Shown one piece after another: positions 54,758-63,857 of a DNA stretch of 64,000 nt. The notes beneath the pieces are model-generated. The model saw only the letters and a program-made list of their open reading frames with translations. It did not search any database and was not told the origin of the DNA. Location of the stretch: positions 110,477-174,476 of the forward strand of contig JAHLJZ010000049.1 in the NCBI GenBank assembly GCA_025602915.1, written 5' to 3'. The stretch's first letter is position 1. Every line of letters starts with the position of its first letter. The position numbers were made by a program, and so were the translations under genes. Source of the DNA: Paraphysoderma sedebokerense. Taxonomy: Eukaryota > Blastocladiomycota > Physodermatomycetes > Physodermatales > Physodermataceae.

Positions 54758-56107
54758 TTAAACAGTTCGATAGGGCTGCATAGCCAATAAGGATCTAACT
54801 TGACTTACAAAACCGGATAACTTTTCGTAATCGTATTCCGGGTCTTGCGATAATTGTTGAGAATTATGTGTTGATCCTTCAGAGTCGGACTCGTTGGATT
54901 GTCTCGGTAGATGGGCTGTCCGCGACCTACTATACGACGACGGATTGGTGGAGGATGAAAGGTCGGGGGTGGAGTTCACATTAGATATAGATTGGGATTG
55001 AGATAACCCGTTTTGATGAGACGAACTTGAGGACGAGGATGATGATGATGTCGATTTACTGTGGAGAGCAAGAGGAACAGGGACAGGGGGAGTCGGAAAA
55101 GAAATTGCGCTATTCGGGAGGGGCGGTATCGGAATAGTTGTCGGATGGGGATTCTTTATGGCAGATTGCAGTTGAGATGCTTTCGTGACGGCTTGCCATA
55201 ATTGAACGGACTGTGGCAAAGGGAGTGAAGCAGACGAAGACGAGGTCGGTGGTTCTGAAGCCGGGTATTCCTCAGATGCCTGGGATTCCTGCTGGTTCTC
55301 CAAATCCTGTGTGACAGACGATTTTTGCGATGAACGAGATTCAGAATGTTTCGGTAGCGTCGAAATTGAGATTAATGAGTCGGTAGATGCAGAGGCCGGA
55401 AGCGAAGGTTTATTATTGAGTTGTGATTTCATAATTGTTTGAATGACGCTTTGAATAACTGTATCAGATCCATTGATTGCACCAGGTGCTAAACATTGTA
55501 GCGATCCCCAGATACTCGAAATACTAGCTTCGGTTGGACCGGCATGTCCAGAAGCAGTTCCGCTGGTAGTATTCGTATTGCCGCTCCCGCCATCAAGTCC
55601 TAATAAACGAGAGGCCTGGATTCGTTCCAACACCAATACCCTAGCGTCCAATACTTCTTTCTGAAATTTAATCTCCTCATTTGACTTCTTTAATTCTTCG
55701 ATTTGCTTTTTATACTGTTCATTCTGTTTACGTAGTTTCTCGTTTACTTTGCGGAGATGAGCAGTATCAGAATGCGATTGCAATAGCGAATGAGACTCTG
55801 GAATGGAAATTTGAGTGTTTACTTCATTTGGTAGAGATTCTGAATGTTTGGCCGAGAGAAAATCAGATAATTCTGTCAACGTCGATTGAAGTTTAAAGTA
55901 GTCCGTTGGGGTCAATTGAATTGGGTTCTGCGGAATCTGAGGTTGCCGTGATGGAAACGCAATAGGATTTGATGTTGTTGAATCAATTGGCGAAGGAATA
56001 GTGTGATGATTGTGAATTGTATTTTCCGAGTTGAAAGGATACGATGGAGACGAGGCGGCAGCGTTGGAAACTTTGAGTTTCTTCCGCACTGGTCCGTGCT
56101 GATTCAT
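54758..56107 (-). CDS. Unknown low-complexity protein with central coiled coil
   Basis: A single exon encodes 449 residues; the family is not recognised. Residues about 65-85 form a short helix (TPTDYFKLQSTLTELSDFLS) and about 115-165 form a clear coiled coil (HLRKVNEKLRKQNEQYKKQI, EELKKSNEEIKFQKEVLDAR, LVLERIQASRLLGLDGG). Before and after are Ser/Pro/Gln/Asn-rich stretches, including a poly-Ser run near residue 355. The C-terminus ends YEKLSGFVSQVRSLLAMQPY, a possible conserved helix. The N-terminus MNQHGPVRKKLKVSNAA contains a basic cluster that could be a nuclear signal. A bZIP is unlikely because no basic DNA-contact region precedes the coil. Transcriptional cofactor is only a guess from composition. 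Confidence 0.7.
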   Translation of the reverse strand: MNQHGPVRKKLKVSNAAASSPSYPFNSENTIHNHHTIPSPIDSTTSNPIAFPSRQPQIPQNPIQLTPTDYFKLQSTLTELSDFLSAKHSESLPNEVNTQISIPESHSLLQSHSDTAHLRKVNEKLRKQNEQYKKQIEELKKSNEEIKFQKEVLDARVLVLERIQASRLLGLDGGSGNTNTTSGTASGHAGPTEASISSIWGSLQCLAPGAINGSDTVIQSVIQTIMKSQLNNKPSLPASASTDSLISISTLPKHSESRSSQKSSVTQDLENQQESQASEEYPASEPPTSSSSASLPLPQSVQLWQAVTKASQLQSAIKNPHPTTIPIPPLPNSAISFPTPPVPVPLALHSKSTSSSSSSSSSSHQNGLSQSQSISNVNSTPDLSSSTNPSSYSRSRTAHLPRQSNESDSEGSTHNSQQLSQDPEYDYEKLSGFVSQVRSLLAMQPYRTV

Positions 56108-56279
56108 ATTTTGAGCTCTTCAAATGGAGGCAATTCAAGTCAGTGAATATTTCAGATTAACTGCGACGCTTAAGGTTCCTCTCAGCAAGGGCGGGCAAGA
56201 TTTCAATCACTGCAATAAGAACTATAGATAATCAAAACTTAAAAAAAGTTTGTCGCAGAACGAGACCAGGGGAGGCTGA

Positions 56280-56516
56280 ATGCACGAGAGCCAACGTGAT
56301 TACAATTCTGGCACTATTGTTCTCGGTCCTCTTTGTATCGTAGACGAGATTGTATGTGTATCGCTCAAATTAGAACAGATATGATTTTAACTGACCAACG
56401 TTAAATGACAATTATTCTCTGCAGTACAGCATTAATGCATGATTTATTGGAGCATCTCGTTCTACTACGGCAGGCTGCTTTGGCGCTCAAAGCACTTGTA
56501 TTTTAACGGAGAACTC
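56280..56516 (+). CDS. Possible small two-exon gene (about 50 residues)
   Basis: Between the coiled-coil gene and LRR gene 1. An ATG at 56,280 opens MHESQRDYNSGTIVLGPLCI followed by VDEIV; a stop codon lies directly before it. An intron from GTGTAT to an AG after TACAG would continue in frame as SLMHDLLEHLVLLRQAALAL then KALVF and stop. The second part is a clean amphipathic helix. The family is not recognised and the splice choice is one of several. Confidence 0.25.
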
Positions 56517-56666
56517 GATGATGGACATGATTAAGATCCGGACTTGCAGCTTTCTATTCTACTGTTATATACTCGGCTATTCGACGTTTTGATCAAACTG
56601 TTTTCATCGGGCGAATGATACCGGTGCCTTGCATTGTATGCATGAACATTATAAACCCGTTTAAAT

Positions 56667-57902
56667 TTAAAATTGTTCCGGTTTATTACTAAGTTTAAAT
56701 TGATCAGCTACATCAAACAAGGCAGCAACAAAAATCATGGCTTCTTCCAGTAAATTTGGGGCAAAGTTACAAGTTGTTCTAGCTACTTTTAAAGTCTTCG
56801 GAAAGCTCGGCCATTCCGATATTTGGTTATGACTACAACGCAGCGACTCTAACCTTGGCGGTAATTCCGGCAACTCCGTGAGGGCATTATGCGACAGATC
56901 TAGGTCTACTAGAGTTGTTGGTAGGTCTGGAATTTTAGCCAGCTTATTATGCATTAAGTCAAGATCCTCTAAACATGGCGGTAATTGAGACATTGTTGTG
57001 AGTTGGTTATTTGATAAATCTAGCAAACGAAGAGTTTTTGGCAAGTAATTTGGTGGCAGAGATGCAATATCACAATTTCCAAGGCGAAGTGAAATAAGGT
57101 TGGAGGGAAGTTCCGGATGTCTTTTAACGAAGTTCGGTGAATCAGTAACGATGAGTTCTTCAAGTCGGGATGGCAATGAATCGATTATTGTATTAGGGTT
57201 ATTCCATAATCTTAAGACGCGGAGAGATGGTGGCAGCGGCGGTAAACGAGATAGCTTCGTAGCTTCGCATATAAGCGTATGAAGTAAAGGTGGGAGCTCA
57301 GGGAGTTCCGTAAATTCATTTAGATAGATATCTAGAGAATGAAGGTATTGAGGAAGGTACGGTAAGGTGGTCATTTCGCAATTAATTAGGCATAAACGTT
57401 TTAGTTTCTGTGGAAACAGCAGAACATGTAGCGGTTCGACATGGCAATTGGTAATATCAATTTCTTGCAAATTTTCGGGAAATGTCTCGAGAGGTATCGA
57501 AATGTAATTTTCAAACTTCAATTTCCTTAGTGTCGGGGGAAGAGCGTATTGAAGGTGCTGTTGGTCGTCGTTTTGATATGATTCTATAAATTCAATCTTC
57601 TCCAGATTAACCATAATTTCAAATAAATCTGAGAGAATCATCGCAACGCTATGTTCCCCTCCACCATCGATTCGGATCCGGCGGACGTCCGGCAAGAACG
57701 AGCAAGTTTGCAATTCTCGCCACTTAAGAATATTATCGAATGCCCAATAGCGTAACGTGGAACCGTAGAATCTGAAGGTACGAAACAGTTCATTACGGCA
57801 AGGTTCGTTAAAGATACTATTAACAAGTCTAAGGGACTTGAGATCTTTGTTCGGGACGAATTGAACAAGGTAATAGAGAATTTCCAAGAATAGTTGCTCC
57901 AT
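56667..57902 (-). CDS. F-box-like protein with bacterial-type LRRs, tandem copy 1
   Basis: About 411 residues. The N-terminal 45 residues are F-box-like (MEQLFLEILYYLVQFVPNKD, LKSLRLVNSIFNEPCRNELF), followed by a short spacer domain (YWAFDNILKWRELQTCSFLP, DVRRIRIDGGGEHSV). Then about twelve repeats of 20-23 residues with consensus LPPxLxxLxLxxNxLxxLPxL (FPQKLKRLCLINCEMTTLPY, LPPLLHTLICEATKLSRLPP, LPPCLEDLDLMHNKLAKIPD, LPPRLESLRCSHNQISEWPS). This short repeat is the IpaH/YopM bacterial class rather than the 24-28-residue eukaryotic classes. An SCF receptor role is inferred from the F-box. The start is set at MEQL as in the three paralogues; an open frame extends to 58,076 but covers the shared promoter elements. 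Confidence 0.8.
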   Translation of the reverse strand: MEQLFLEILYYLVQFVPNKDLKSLRLVNSIFNEPCRNELFRTFRFYGSTLRYWAFDNILKWRELQTCSFLPDVRRIRIDGGGEHSVAMILSDLFEIMVNLEKIEFIESYQNDDQQHLQYALPPTLRKLKFENYISIPLETFPENLQEIDITNCHVEPLHVLLFPQKLKRLCLINCEMTTLPYLPQYLHSLDIYLNEFTELPELPPLLHTLICEATKLSRLPPLPPSLRVLRLWNNPNTIIDSLPSRLEELIVTDSPNFVKRHPELPSNLISLRLGNCDIASLPPNYLPKTLRLLDLSNNQLTTMSQLPPCLEDLDLMHNKLAKIPDLPTTLVDLDLSHNALTELPELPPRLESLRCSHNQISEWPSFPKTLKVARTTCNFAPNLLEEAMIFVAALFDVADQFKLSNKPEQF

Positions 57903-57981
57903 TTGAGGTATTTGAATTTCCGATTTGTGTTTCAATTCTATTCCCATGTCATGTAGGGGAGGATTATATGCATCGTCCGAG

Positions 57982-58096
57982 TGAGTCACTTTTTTTGCCA
58001 CTCTTCGCGTCTTCATCCGTGATTGGTTTAAAGTAGAACAGCCAGAAAGCAGTGAGTCGAAAGAAGAACAGTGCACGTTATTTTAGTAACATTTAT
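57982..58096 (-). promoter_or_regulatory. Shared promoter module of LRR gene 1
   Basis: In gene orientation: TAGTAAC-type element (plus-strand ttttagtaacattt, 58,081-58,094), a second TGAGTC (58,053), CCAAT box (attgg, 58,022-58,026) and TGAGTCAC (57,982-57,989), 80 bp before the ATG, with a TATATGC string between. The same elements in the same order occur before copies 2 and 3. Confidence 0.6.
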
Positions 58097-58555
58097 TTCA
58101 ACTTCCAAATGTCATTATGAGATTTTTAATTAGAGATTGACAAAAAGGATAATACAATTATTACATCAGATTTGCATTATCTCGCAACTTCCAAGGTATC
58201 TCTCCGATTGCCATTCCTCAGAAATTAGTGGGACCCACCAAACGTGGTTTTAAGGATATGAAATGTTTCATTAAGTAACACCTAAGAGATTATATAGCGA
58301 CAGATTACAATTTGGTTGTCAGGGGCCGTTTGGTTTAATGCGTGTTGAACTATCGGTCGGCGACTTTCGCGCCAAGAGCCTCCAATGGACGGCACCAAAA
58401 ATCTTTAATCAACGGGCAGCGGGTTGTCGCTAATGCGGTGTCTCCGTTAATTACTCTCAATAAATTGATTTTATTAAAGAACTAATTTGATCAGAGCAGT
58501 CCCGTACAATGTCATTGGAAGAAAATAAGTTGAGGTATTTTAAAATTAAGTTTTA
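58077..58555. other. Intergenic region between LRR copies 1 and 2
   Basis: About 480 bp. Apart from the left-hand promoter element, there is one plus-strand exon-like stretch, 58,170-58,277, reading RFALSRNFQGISPIAIPQKL and VGPTKRGFKDMKCFIK then stop, after a possible acceptor. It joins nothing visible and may be chance or a gene relic. Confidence 0.3.
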
Positions 58556-59773
58556 TTAAGTTGGGTCCAAGTCATCGCTTGAATCAAACATTTTTGAAGC
58601 AAAATTTATCGCTTCTTCTAGTAAACTTGGTGAAACGTTACAGCTTATTCGTACTGATATTAAAGTCTCTGGAAAAAATGGCCATTCCGATATTTGATTA
58701 TGCTTACATCGCAAAGATTTCAATCTTGGGGGTAGTTGAGGCAATTCTGTAAGATCATTATGGGATAGATGCAGAGAAACTAAAGTCGGCGGTATTACCG
58801 GCAGTTTTTTGAGTTTATTATGCGTTAACTCCAGCACCTCTAATTTTGGGGTTAATTCAGCCAATGTTGAAATTCTATTCTTTGACAAATCTAGTGAACG
58901 TAGGGTTTTTGGTAAGTAATTTGGTGGTATAGATACAATATCGCAATAATTGAGGCGAAGTGAGACAAGATTGCGGGACAGTTGCGGAAAATTCTGAACG
59001 AATTGGCTTGAATGAGTGAGGGAGAGTTTCTCAAGGCTGGAAGGAAGAGAACCGATTAAAGTGTTATAAATATTTGATACCTCCAGAACCCGAAGAGTTT
59101 GTGGCAGTGGCGGCAAGCGCGAAAGCTTCGCAGCATCGCATATGAGGGTATGAAGTAAAGGAGGTAGCTCTGGTAGCGTTGTTAAATTTTCTTGAGAGAT
59201 TTCTAGGTAATGAAGGTATTCTGGAAGGTGCGGTAGCGTTGTAATTCCGCAATGAATGAGTCGAAGACGTTTAAGTTTCGGTGGAAACAGCAGAAGGTGT
59301 AATGATTCGACATGGCAATTATTGATATCGAGATCTTGTAAGTTTTCAGGAAAGGACTCAAGTGGTAACAAACTGTAATTCTCAAACTTCAATCTCTTAA
59401 GAGTCGGGGGAATAATGTACTGCAGATGTGTCTGCTCAACTTCGTAATGACACTGAATAAAGTCGATTTGCTCGATATTGAGTGTGCTTTCTAGTAAATC
59501 GGACAAAATCATCGACACGCTGTGTTCCCCTTCACCATCGATTCGGATTCGGCGGACGTATGGCAAGAAAGAGCAAGTCTTCAACTCTCGCCACTTGAGA
59601 ACATCAGTGAATGCCCAATAGCGTAACGTGCAACCGTTGAATCTGAAGGAACGAAACAGTTCTTTACAGCAAGGTTCGTTAAACATACTATGCACAAGTC
59701 TGAGTGACTTAAGATCTTCCGTTGGGACGAATTGGGGGATAAGGTAGAGAATGTCTGAGAGTAGTTGCTCCAT
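58556..59773 (-). CDS. F-box-like protein with bacterial-type LRRs, tandem copy 2
   Basis: About 405 residues, the same layout as copy 1: MEQLLSDILYLIPQFVPTED and LKSLRLVHSMFNEPCCKELF, spacer YWAFTDVLKWRELKTCSFLP, then LRRs such as LFPPKLKRLRLIHCGITTLP, LPPLLHTLICDAAKLSRLPP, LPKTLRSLDLSKNRISTLAE, IPPTLVSLHLSHNDLTELPQ and LPPRLKSLRCKHNQISEWPF. Its first about 190 nt are almost identical to copy 3, while downstream repeats differ. The start at MEQL is favoured because TGAGTCAC and CCAAT elements lie about 100 and 140 bp upstream; an in-frame ATG at 59,836 would add 21 residues not shared by the paralogues. Confidence 0.82.
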   Translation of the reverse strand: MEQLLSDILYLIPQFVPTEDLKSLRLVHSMFNEPCCKELFRSFRFNGCTLRYWAFTDVLKWRELKTCSFLPYVRRIRIDGEGEHSVSMILSDLLESTLNIEQIDFIQCHYEVEQTHLQYIIPPTLKRLKFENYSLLPLESFPENLQDLDINNCHVESLHLLLFPPKLKRLRLIHCGITTLPHLPEYLHYLEISQENLTTLPELPPLLHTLICDAAKLSRLPPLPQTLRVLEVSNIYNTLIGSLPSSLEKLSLTHSSQFVQNFPQLSRNLVSLRLNYCDIVSIPPNYLPKTLRSLDLSKNRISTLAELTPKLEVLELTHNKLKKLPVIPPTLVSLHLSHNDLTELPQLPPRLKSLRCKHNQISEWPFFPETLISVRISCNVSPSLLEEAINFASKMFDSSDDLDPT

Positions 59774-59872
59774 TTTCCGTGTTTCCAGAGGGATCCTTGC
59801 CTTGAATGTATTAGCATGTAGTGAATGCATTACCATGTAAAATAGTAAGAGGCTTTAAATGCATATTTCAAG

Positions 59873-59980
59873 TGAGTCACTTCTGCCGCAGCTCTGCAGT
59901 CTCTGCTCACGATTGGTTGAAAATTGAACATTGAGGAACAACGAACAACCAACACGACAGTCTACAGATTTAGTAACATT
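59873..59980 (-). promoter_or_regulatory. Shared promoter module of LRR gene 2
   Basis: TGAGTCAC (59,873-59,880), CCAAT box (attgg, 59,912-59,916) and TAGTAACATT (59,971-59,980), 100 bp upstream of MEQL. Order and spacing match copies 1 and 3. Confidence 0.6.
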
Positions 59981-60468
59981 CAATGCAACTTATTATCTCT
60001 ATGTTTAAGTAACGTTCGGCAATTCAGATAATATATATGTTACCATTTATGATGTAGTTTTCTTTGGTTCAATTCACCAGCGCCCAGATAAATCAAGTGG
60101 ATTACGACAGGCAACGGAATAATTTGTATGGCAAGGTTATAGTTTGATGCTCCTCACGTACAAAGCGACAATCCAATACTCGGTTTCTACGTTTATGTCC
60201 ACATTATTAAGAGTTAGTTGCAGATATTCAAGTTCTATTTCTAGTATTTTAGTATATCCAGCCATCTTAGTCAGTTTTTACAAAAGAATATTGGTGGATC
60301 TGGTGGATCATGGGCCGTTGTGGCGGTTGCGTGCATCTGAGTTGAAAATAACCATAAAAAAATTGGAATCTTTTATATATTTTTACAGGTTTGGCGCCAT
60401 AACATACGGATAATTAATTTGTAGAAATAGTCGCTTATTAAGAACAGAATTTTATTAATAATCACAAT
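59981..60468. other. Intergenic region between LRR copies 2 and 3
   Basis: About 490 bp. The plus-strand ORF at 60,144-60,413 has no family features. A short open piece at about 60,064-60,147 (FTSAQINQVDYDRQRNNLYG) is noted but unsupported. Confidence 0.3.
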
Positions 60469-61797
60469 CTACTCCTTTGGATCCCACATTTGTGCTGCAA
60501 AAGCTAAAGACTCGTTGAGCAACTTCTCAGAGAAGTTGTGTTCTATGTTAATTGTTGTACAAGTCTCTGGGAAGCTTGGCCAATCATTTTCATCGACATG
60601 GTTATAACTACAATGTAGAGTTTGTAAAGTAGGCGGTAACTTCGGCAATTCAGTCAATGAATTATAACACAGGTGAAGATTTTTCAATTTAGATGGTAAA
60701 TCTGGCAATTTAGTAAGGTAATTATTGGTTAAATGAAGATTCACCAACTTCGGGGGTAGTTCCGGCAACTCTCTAAGGCCATTATGCGACAGATTTAGCG
60801 TGACTAGAGTTGGAGGTAGGTCAGCGACTTTCCTAAGTGAGTTATGGCTCACCTCTAGCTCATTTAGTCTTGGTGGTAATTGAGACAATGTCGAAATTCC
60901 GTTATTTGACAGATTTAGCGAACAAAGAGTTTTGGGCAAGTAGTTTGGTGGTATTGATTCAATATCGCAATCGTTGAGGCGAACAGAGACAAGATTGGAG
61001 GGAAGCCTTGGAAAATTTTGAACGAAATTGGCTGAATGAGAAACTGCGAGTTTCTCTAGGCTTGCTGGCAATGATTTGATTAAAGTATCAGGATTATCCC
61101 AAAATTCCAGAACGCGAAGAGTTTGCGGCAGCGGCGGTAAATAAGATAACTTCGTAGCTTCGCATATAAGCGTATGAAGTAAAGGTGGAAGATCTGGGAG
61201 CGCCGTCAAATCATTGTGAGAGATATCAAGAAATTGAAGGCATTGAGGAAGGTACGGTAACGTGGTAATCCCGCAATTACTGAGGCGTAAACGATTAAGT
61301 TTCTGCGGTAACAGCAGAAGATGTAGCGGTTCGACATGGCAATTACTAATATAAAGTTCTTCCAAGTTTTCGGGGAAAGTTTCGAGAGGTATCAAATTGT
61401 AATTCTCAAACGTCAATTTTCTAATCGTCAGGGGAAGAGCGTACAGGAGGTGCGACTGCTCAACATCGCCATTTTCCTGGAAAAATCCGATATCGTCGAT
61501 GTTGACTGTTGTCTGTAGTAATTTGGACAGAACCATCGAGACTCTATGTTCCCCTGTGCCGTTGATTCGGATTCGGCGGACGTCTGGCAAGAATGAGCAA
61601 GTTTTCAACTCTCGCCACTTGAGAACATCAGTGAATGCCCAATAGCGTAAAGTGCAACCGTTGAATCTGAAGGAACGAAACAGTTCTTTACAGCAAGGTT
61701 CGTTAAACATACTATGCACAAGTCTGAGTGACTTAAGATCCTCCGTTGGGACGAATTGGGGGATAAGATAGAAAATGTCTGAGACTAGTTGCTCCAT
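60469..61797 (-). CDS. F-box-like protein with bacterial-type LRRs, tandem copy 3 (longest)
   Basis: 442 residues; starts MEQLVSDIFYLIPQFVPTED, LKSLRLVHSMFNEPCCKELF. The repeat array is longer than in the paralogues by about two units: LPPRLNELEVSHNSLRKVAD, LPPTLVTLNLSHNGLRELPE, LPPKLVNLHLTNNYLTKLPD, LPSKLKNLHLCYNSLTELPK and LPPTLQTLHCSYNHVDENDW are consecutive near-identical 20/21-mers. It ends FAAQMWDPKE. The spread in repeat number and the near-identity of its 5' end with copy 2 suggest recent unequal exchange. Single exon, which is unusual among the intron-rich genes of the window. Confidence 0.85.
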   Translation of the reverse strand: MEQLVSDIFYLIPQFVPTEDLKSLRLVHSMFNEPCCKELFRSFRFNGCTLRYWAFTDVLKWRELKTCSFLPDVRRIRINGTGEHRVSMVLSKLLQTTVNIDDIGFFQENGDVEQSHLLYALPLTIRKLTFENYNLIPLETFPENLEELYISNCHVEPLHLLLLPQKLNRLRLSNCGITTLPYLPQCLQFLDISHNDLTALPDLPPLLHTLICEATKLSYLPPLPQTLRVLEFWDNPDTLIKSLPASLEKLAVSHSANFVQNFPRLPSNLVSVRLNDCDIESIPPNYLPKTLCSLNLSNNGISTLSQLPPRLNELEVSHNSLRKVADLPPTLVTLNLSHNGLRELPELPPKLVNLHLTNNYLTKLPDLPSKLKNLHLCYNSLTELPKLPPTLQTLHCSYNHVDENDWPSFPETCTTINIEHNFSEKLLNESLAFAAQMWDPKE

Positions 61798-61881
61798 TTT
61801 CCGTGTTCCGGAATTTCAGATTTTTTGAATGAGGTTTATGGCCATTTCAAGTGGAGAAAGAGTTTATATGCGTAATTCGAG

Positions 61882-61990
61882 TGAGTCACTTTTCCTGGCA
61901 GCTGCCGCGTCGTTATTCGTGATTGGCCTAGGTTCAACAACGGAGAAGTCAGTGAGTCAAAAGAGGAGGACATGCCAATTTAGTAACATT
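61882..61990 (-). promoter_or_regulatory. Shared promoter module of LRR gene 3
   Basis: TGAGTCAC (61,882-61,889), CCAAT box (attgg, 61,922-61,926), a second TGAGTC (61,953) and TAGTAACATT (61,981-61,990), 85 bp upstream of MEQL, with TTATATGC between TGAGTCAC and the start. Confidence 0.62.
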
Positions 61991-62645
61991 CACCAAAATT
62001 CTTAAGAATTCTTATTTAGTTCTCCGAAAAGGGCTATTGTTAGGCACGAAATTGATTATTGAGTCAATTCAAAGGATTTTTTTAATCATTTTTTAATCAC
62101 CTTTGATTAAAAAGTTCAAACTCGGCATCGAGAATTACAAAATGATAATTACTTTTTAATTTCCTTTCCCTCATAAAAAAATTTAGGTTTCAAAAGTTGT
62201 TCTCTATTGTTGCTCAAGAAGAAGAACCGGCTGGTTACAATTTTCGCCGATACGTGAGTGAAGAGTTCTCAATAAATCGGTGACTATCGTACTTATGCGC
62301 AAAATATGTAGTAGGCTTCCAGCAAATCATATTCATCTTTGTATACAATCATTTGCGCCCGTTAATTCCCATTATATTGGCTCATGACATCACCGATGGT
62401 TAATCGATTCCATTCATCGACAGAATCGAGATTATGTGGTTTTTCTAAAACTGGCCCCTCTGGCGCACCAAGTACTCGGCTTACGATTTGACCTGCGGAC
62501 ACCACCAGTGCTTGTGCAGTTTTATGCCACTGCAGATTCCCTGCTGATCATCATCAATAGATTCATGTGAATAAGCGATGTACGAGGTGCGATGCAATGT
62601 TGAGGGGAAATGATACAATAAATATAATGCCTCTAAAATTAAGTT
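61991..62645. other. Intergenic region between LRR copies 3 and 4 with exon-like fragments
   Basis: About 655 bp. Plus strand 62,187-62,282, after an acceptor-like TTTAG, reads FQKLFSIVAQEEEPAGYNFR then RYVSEEFSINR and stop, reminiscent of LYR-motif small proteins. Minus strand 62,367-62,543 reads WHKTAQALVVSAGQIVSRVL, GAPEGPVLEKPHNLDSVDEW and NRLTIGDVMSQYNGN then stop. Neither has a visible partner exon, so they are probably decayed remains of genes displaced by LRR duplications, or unrecognised small genes. Confidence 0.35.
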
Positions 62646-63857
62646 CTATTGATTTGACTGCAATTCATCGATTGAATTAAACATAGTTGCGGCAAAGCTC
62701 ATGGCTTCATCCAGTAAAATATTGCAATTAATTCTTACTATTTTTAATGTCTTTGGAAATCTGGGCCATTCCGATATCCGATTATGGTCGCATCGCAAAG
62801 TCTGTAATTTTGCCGGTAATTCTTGCAATTCTGTAAGTTCATTATGCGATAAATGTAGAGTTTTCAAACTTTGCGGTAAATTGGGGATTCCCCTAAGTTT
62901 GTTTTGCCATAACTTCAGCACCTCTAATTTTGACGGCAAGCTTGACAGTATCTTGAGTTTGTTATATGACAAATCAAGAGAACGAAGAGAAGTTGGCAGA
63001 TAATTATGTGGTATAGATTCAATTTCACAATCATGCAGGCAAAGTTGGATAAGTCTTGGCGGTAGTTGTGAGAATCTTTGAAGGAAATGTGGTGAATGAG
63101 AAATAATGAGTGTCTCCAGACCGGACGGCAATGTTTCTATGAATGTGTTGGGAGTACTCCACAATTCAAGGGCGCGAAGAGAATTCGGGAGCGGCGGCAG
63201 ACGAGTAAGCTTAGTATTATGGCATATGAGAGTCCGCAGTAATGGAGGGAGTTCAGGGAGTTCAGTTAAGTCGTTTAGGGATAAATCAAGATATTGAAGA
63301 TATTGGGGAAGGTAGGGTATTGAGGACAGTACGCAATTAATCAAGCAAAGACGTTTAAGTTGCGGTGGGAATAGAAAAACTTGTTCCGGTTTGACCAGAC
63401 AAGCTGTAATGCTTAGCTCCTGCAAGTTTTCAGGGAACATCTCAAGCGGTATTGAACCGTAGTTCTCAAACATCAACTTTTTACACCGACCGGGAAGTTG
63501 ATATTTGAGAGAAGGATCTTCAATTTTGTAGTCTGTCTGAATAATTTCGACATTTTCGAGGTTCACCATAAAGTGGAATAAGTCCCATAAAGCCAACGAT
63601 ACACCGTATTCCCCTCTACCGGTGATACGAACTGTTTTGACGTCTGGAAGAAATGAGCAAGTCTTCAACTCTCGCCATTTAATATCATCAGTGAAAACCC
63701 AAAAGCTTAGTGTTGACCCTTCAAATGTGAGAGTTCGAAACAGTTCTCGACGACAGGGCTCATTGAAAATACTATGCACCCGCCTGAGGGACTTGAGGTC
63801 CTGCTTCCTAATGAATTGGAGAATACCAACAAGGATGTCGGTGAGCAGTTGCTCCAT
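62646..63857 (-). CDS. F-box-like protein with bacterial-type LRRs, tandem copy 4 (most diverged)
   Basis: About 403 residues from MEQLLTDILVGILQFIRKQD, LKSLRRVHSIFNEPCRRELF, spacer FWVFTDDIKWRELKTCSFLP, then LRRs (LFPPQLKRLCLINCVLSSIP, LPPLLRTLICHNTKLTRLPP, LPTSLRSLDLSYNKLKILSS, LPSKLEVLKLWQNKLRGIPN, LPAKLQTLRCDHNRISEWPR) and the family end FAATMFNSIDEL. It is more distant from the other three, and its upstream region (to the window edge) has a TATAAA-like string (gtataaatgc, 63,908) but not the TGAGTCAC/CCAAT module, at least within the visible 140 bp. A 23-codon in-frame extension to 63,926 is not shared by the paralogues. Confidence 0.8.
   Translation of the reverse strand: MEQLLTDILVGILQFIRKQDLKSLRRVHSIFNEPCRRELFRTLTFEGSTLSFWVFTDDIKWRELKTCSFLPDVKTVRITGRGEYGVSLALWDLFHFMVNLENVEIIQTDYKIEDPSLKYQLPGRCKKLMFENYGSIPLEMFPENLQELSITACLVKPEQVFLFPPQLKRLCLINCVLSSIPYLPQYLQYLDLSLNDLTELPELPPLLRTLICHNTKLTRLPPLPNSLRALELWSTPNTFIETLPSGLETLIISHSPHFLQRFSQLPPRLIQLCLHDCEIESIPHNYLPTSLRSLDLSYNKLKILSSLPSKLEVLKLWQNKLRGIPNLPQSLKTLHLSHNELTELQELPAKLQTLRCDHNRISEWPRFPKTLKIVRINCNILLDEAMSFAATMFNSIDELQSNQ

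Noticed and set aside
57903-58076. Longer N-terminus of LRR copy 1 (58 extra codons, open to 58,076)
   Set aside because: The extension is absent in the three paralogues and covers TGAGTCAC and the CCAAT box, which lie upstream of MEQL in copies 2 and 3. It is more likely promoter and leader.
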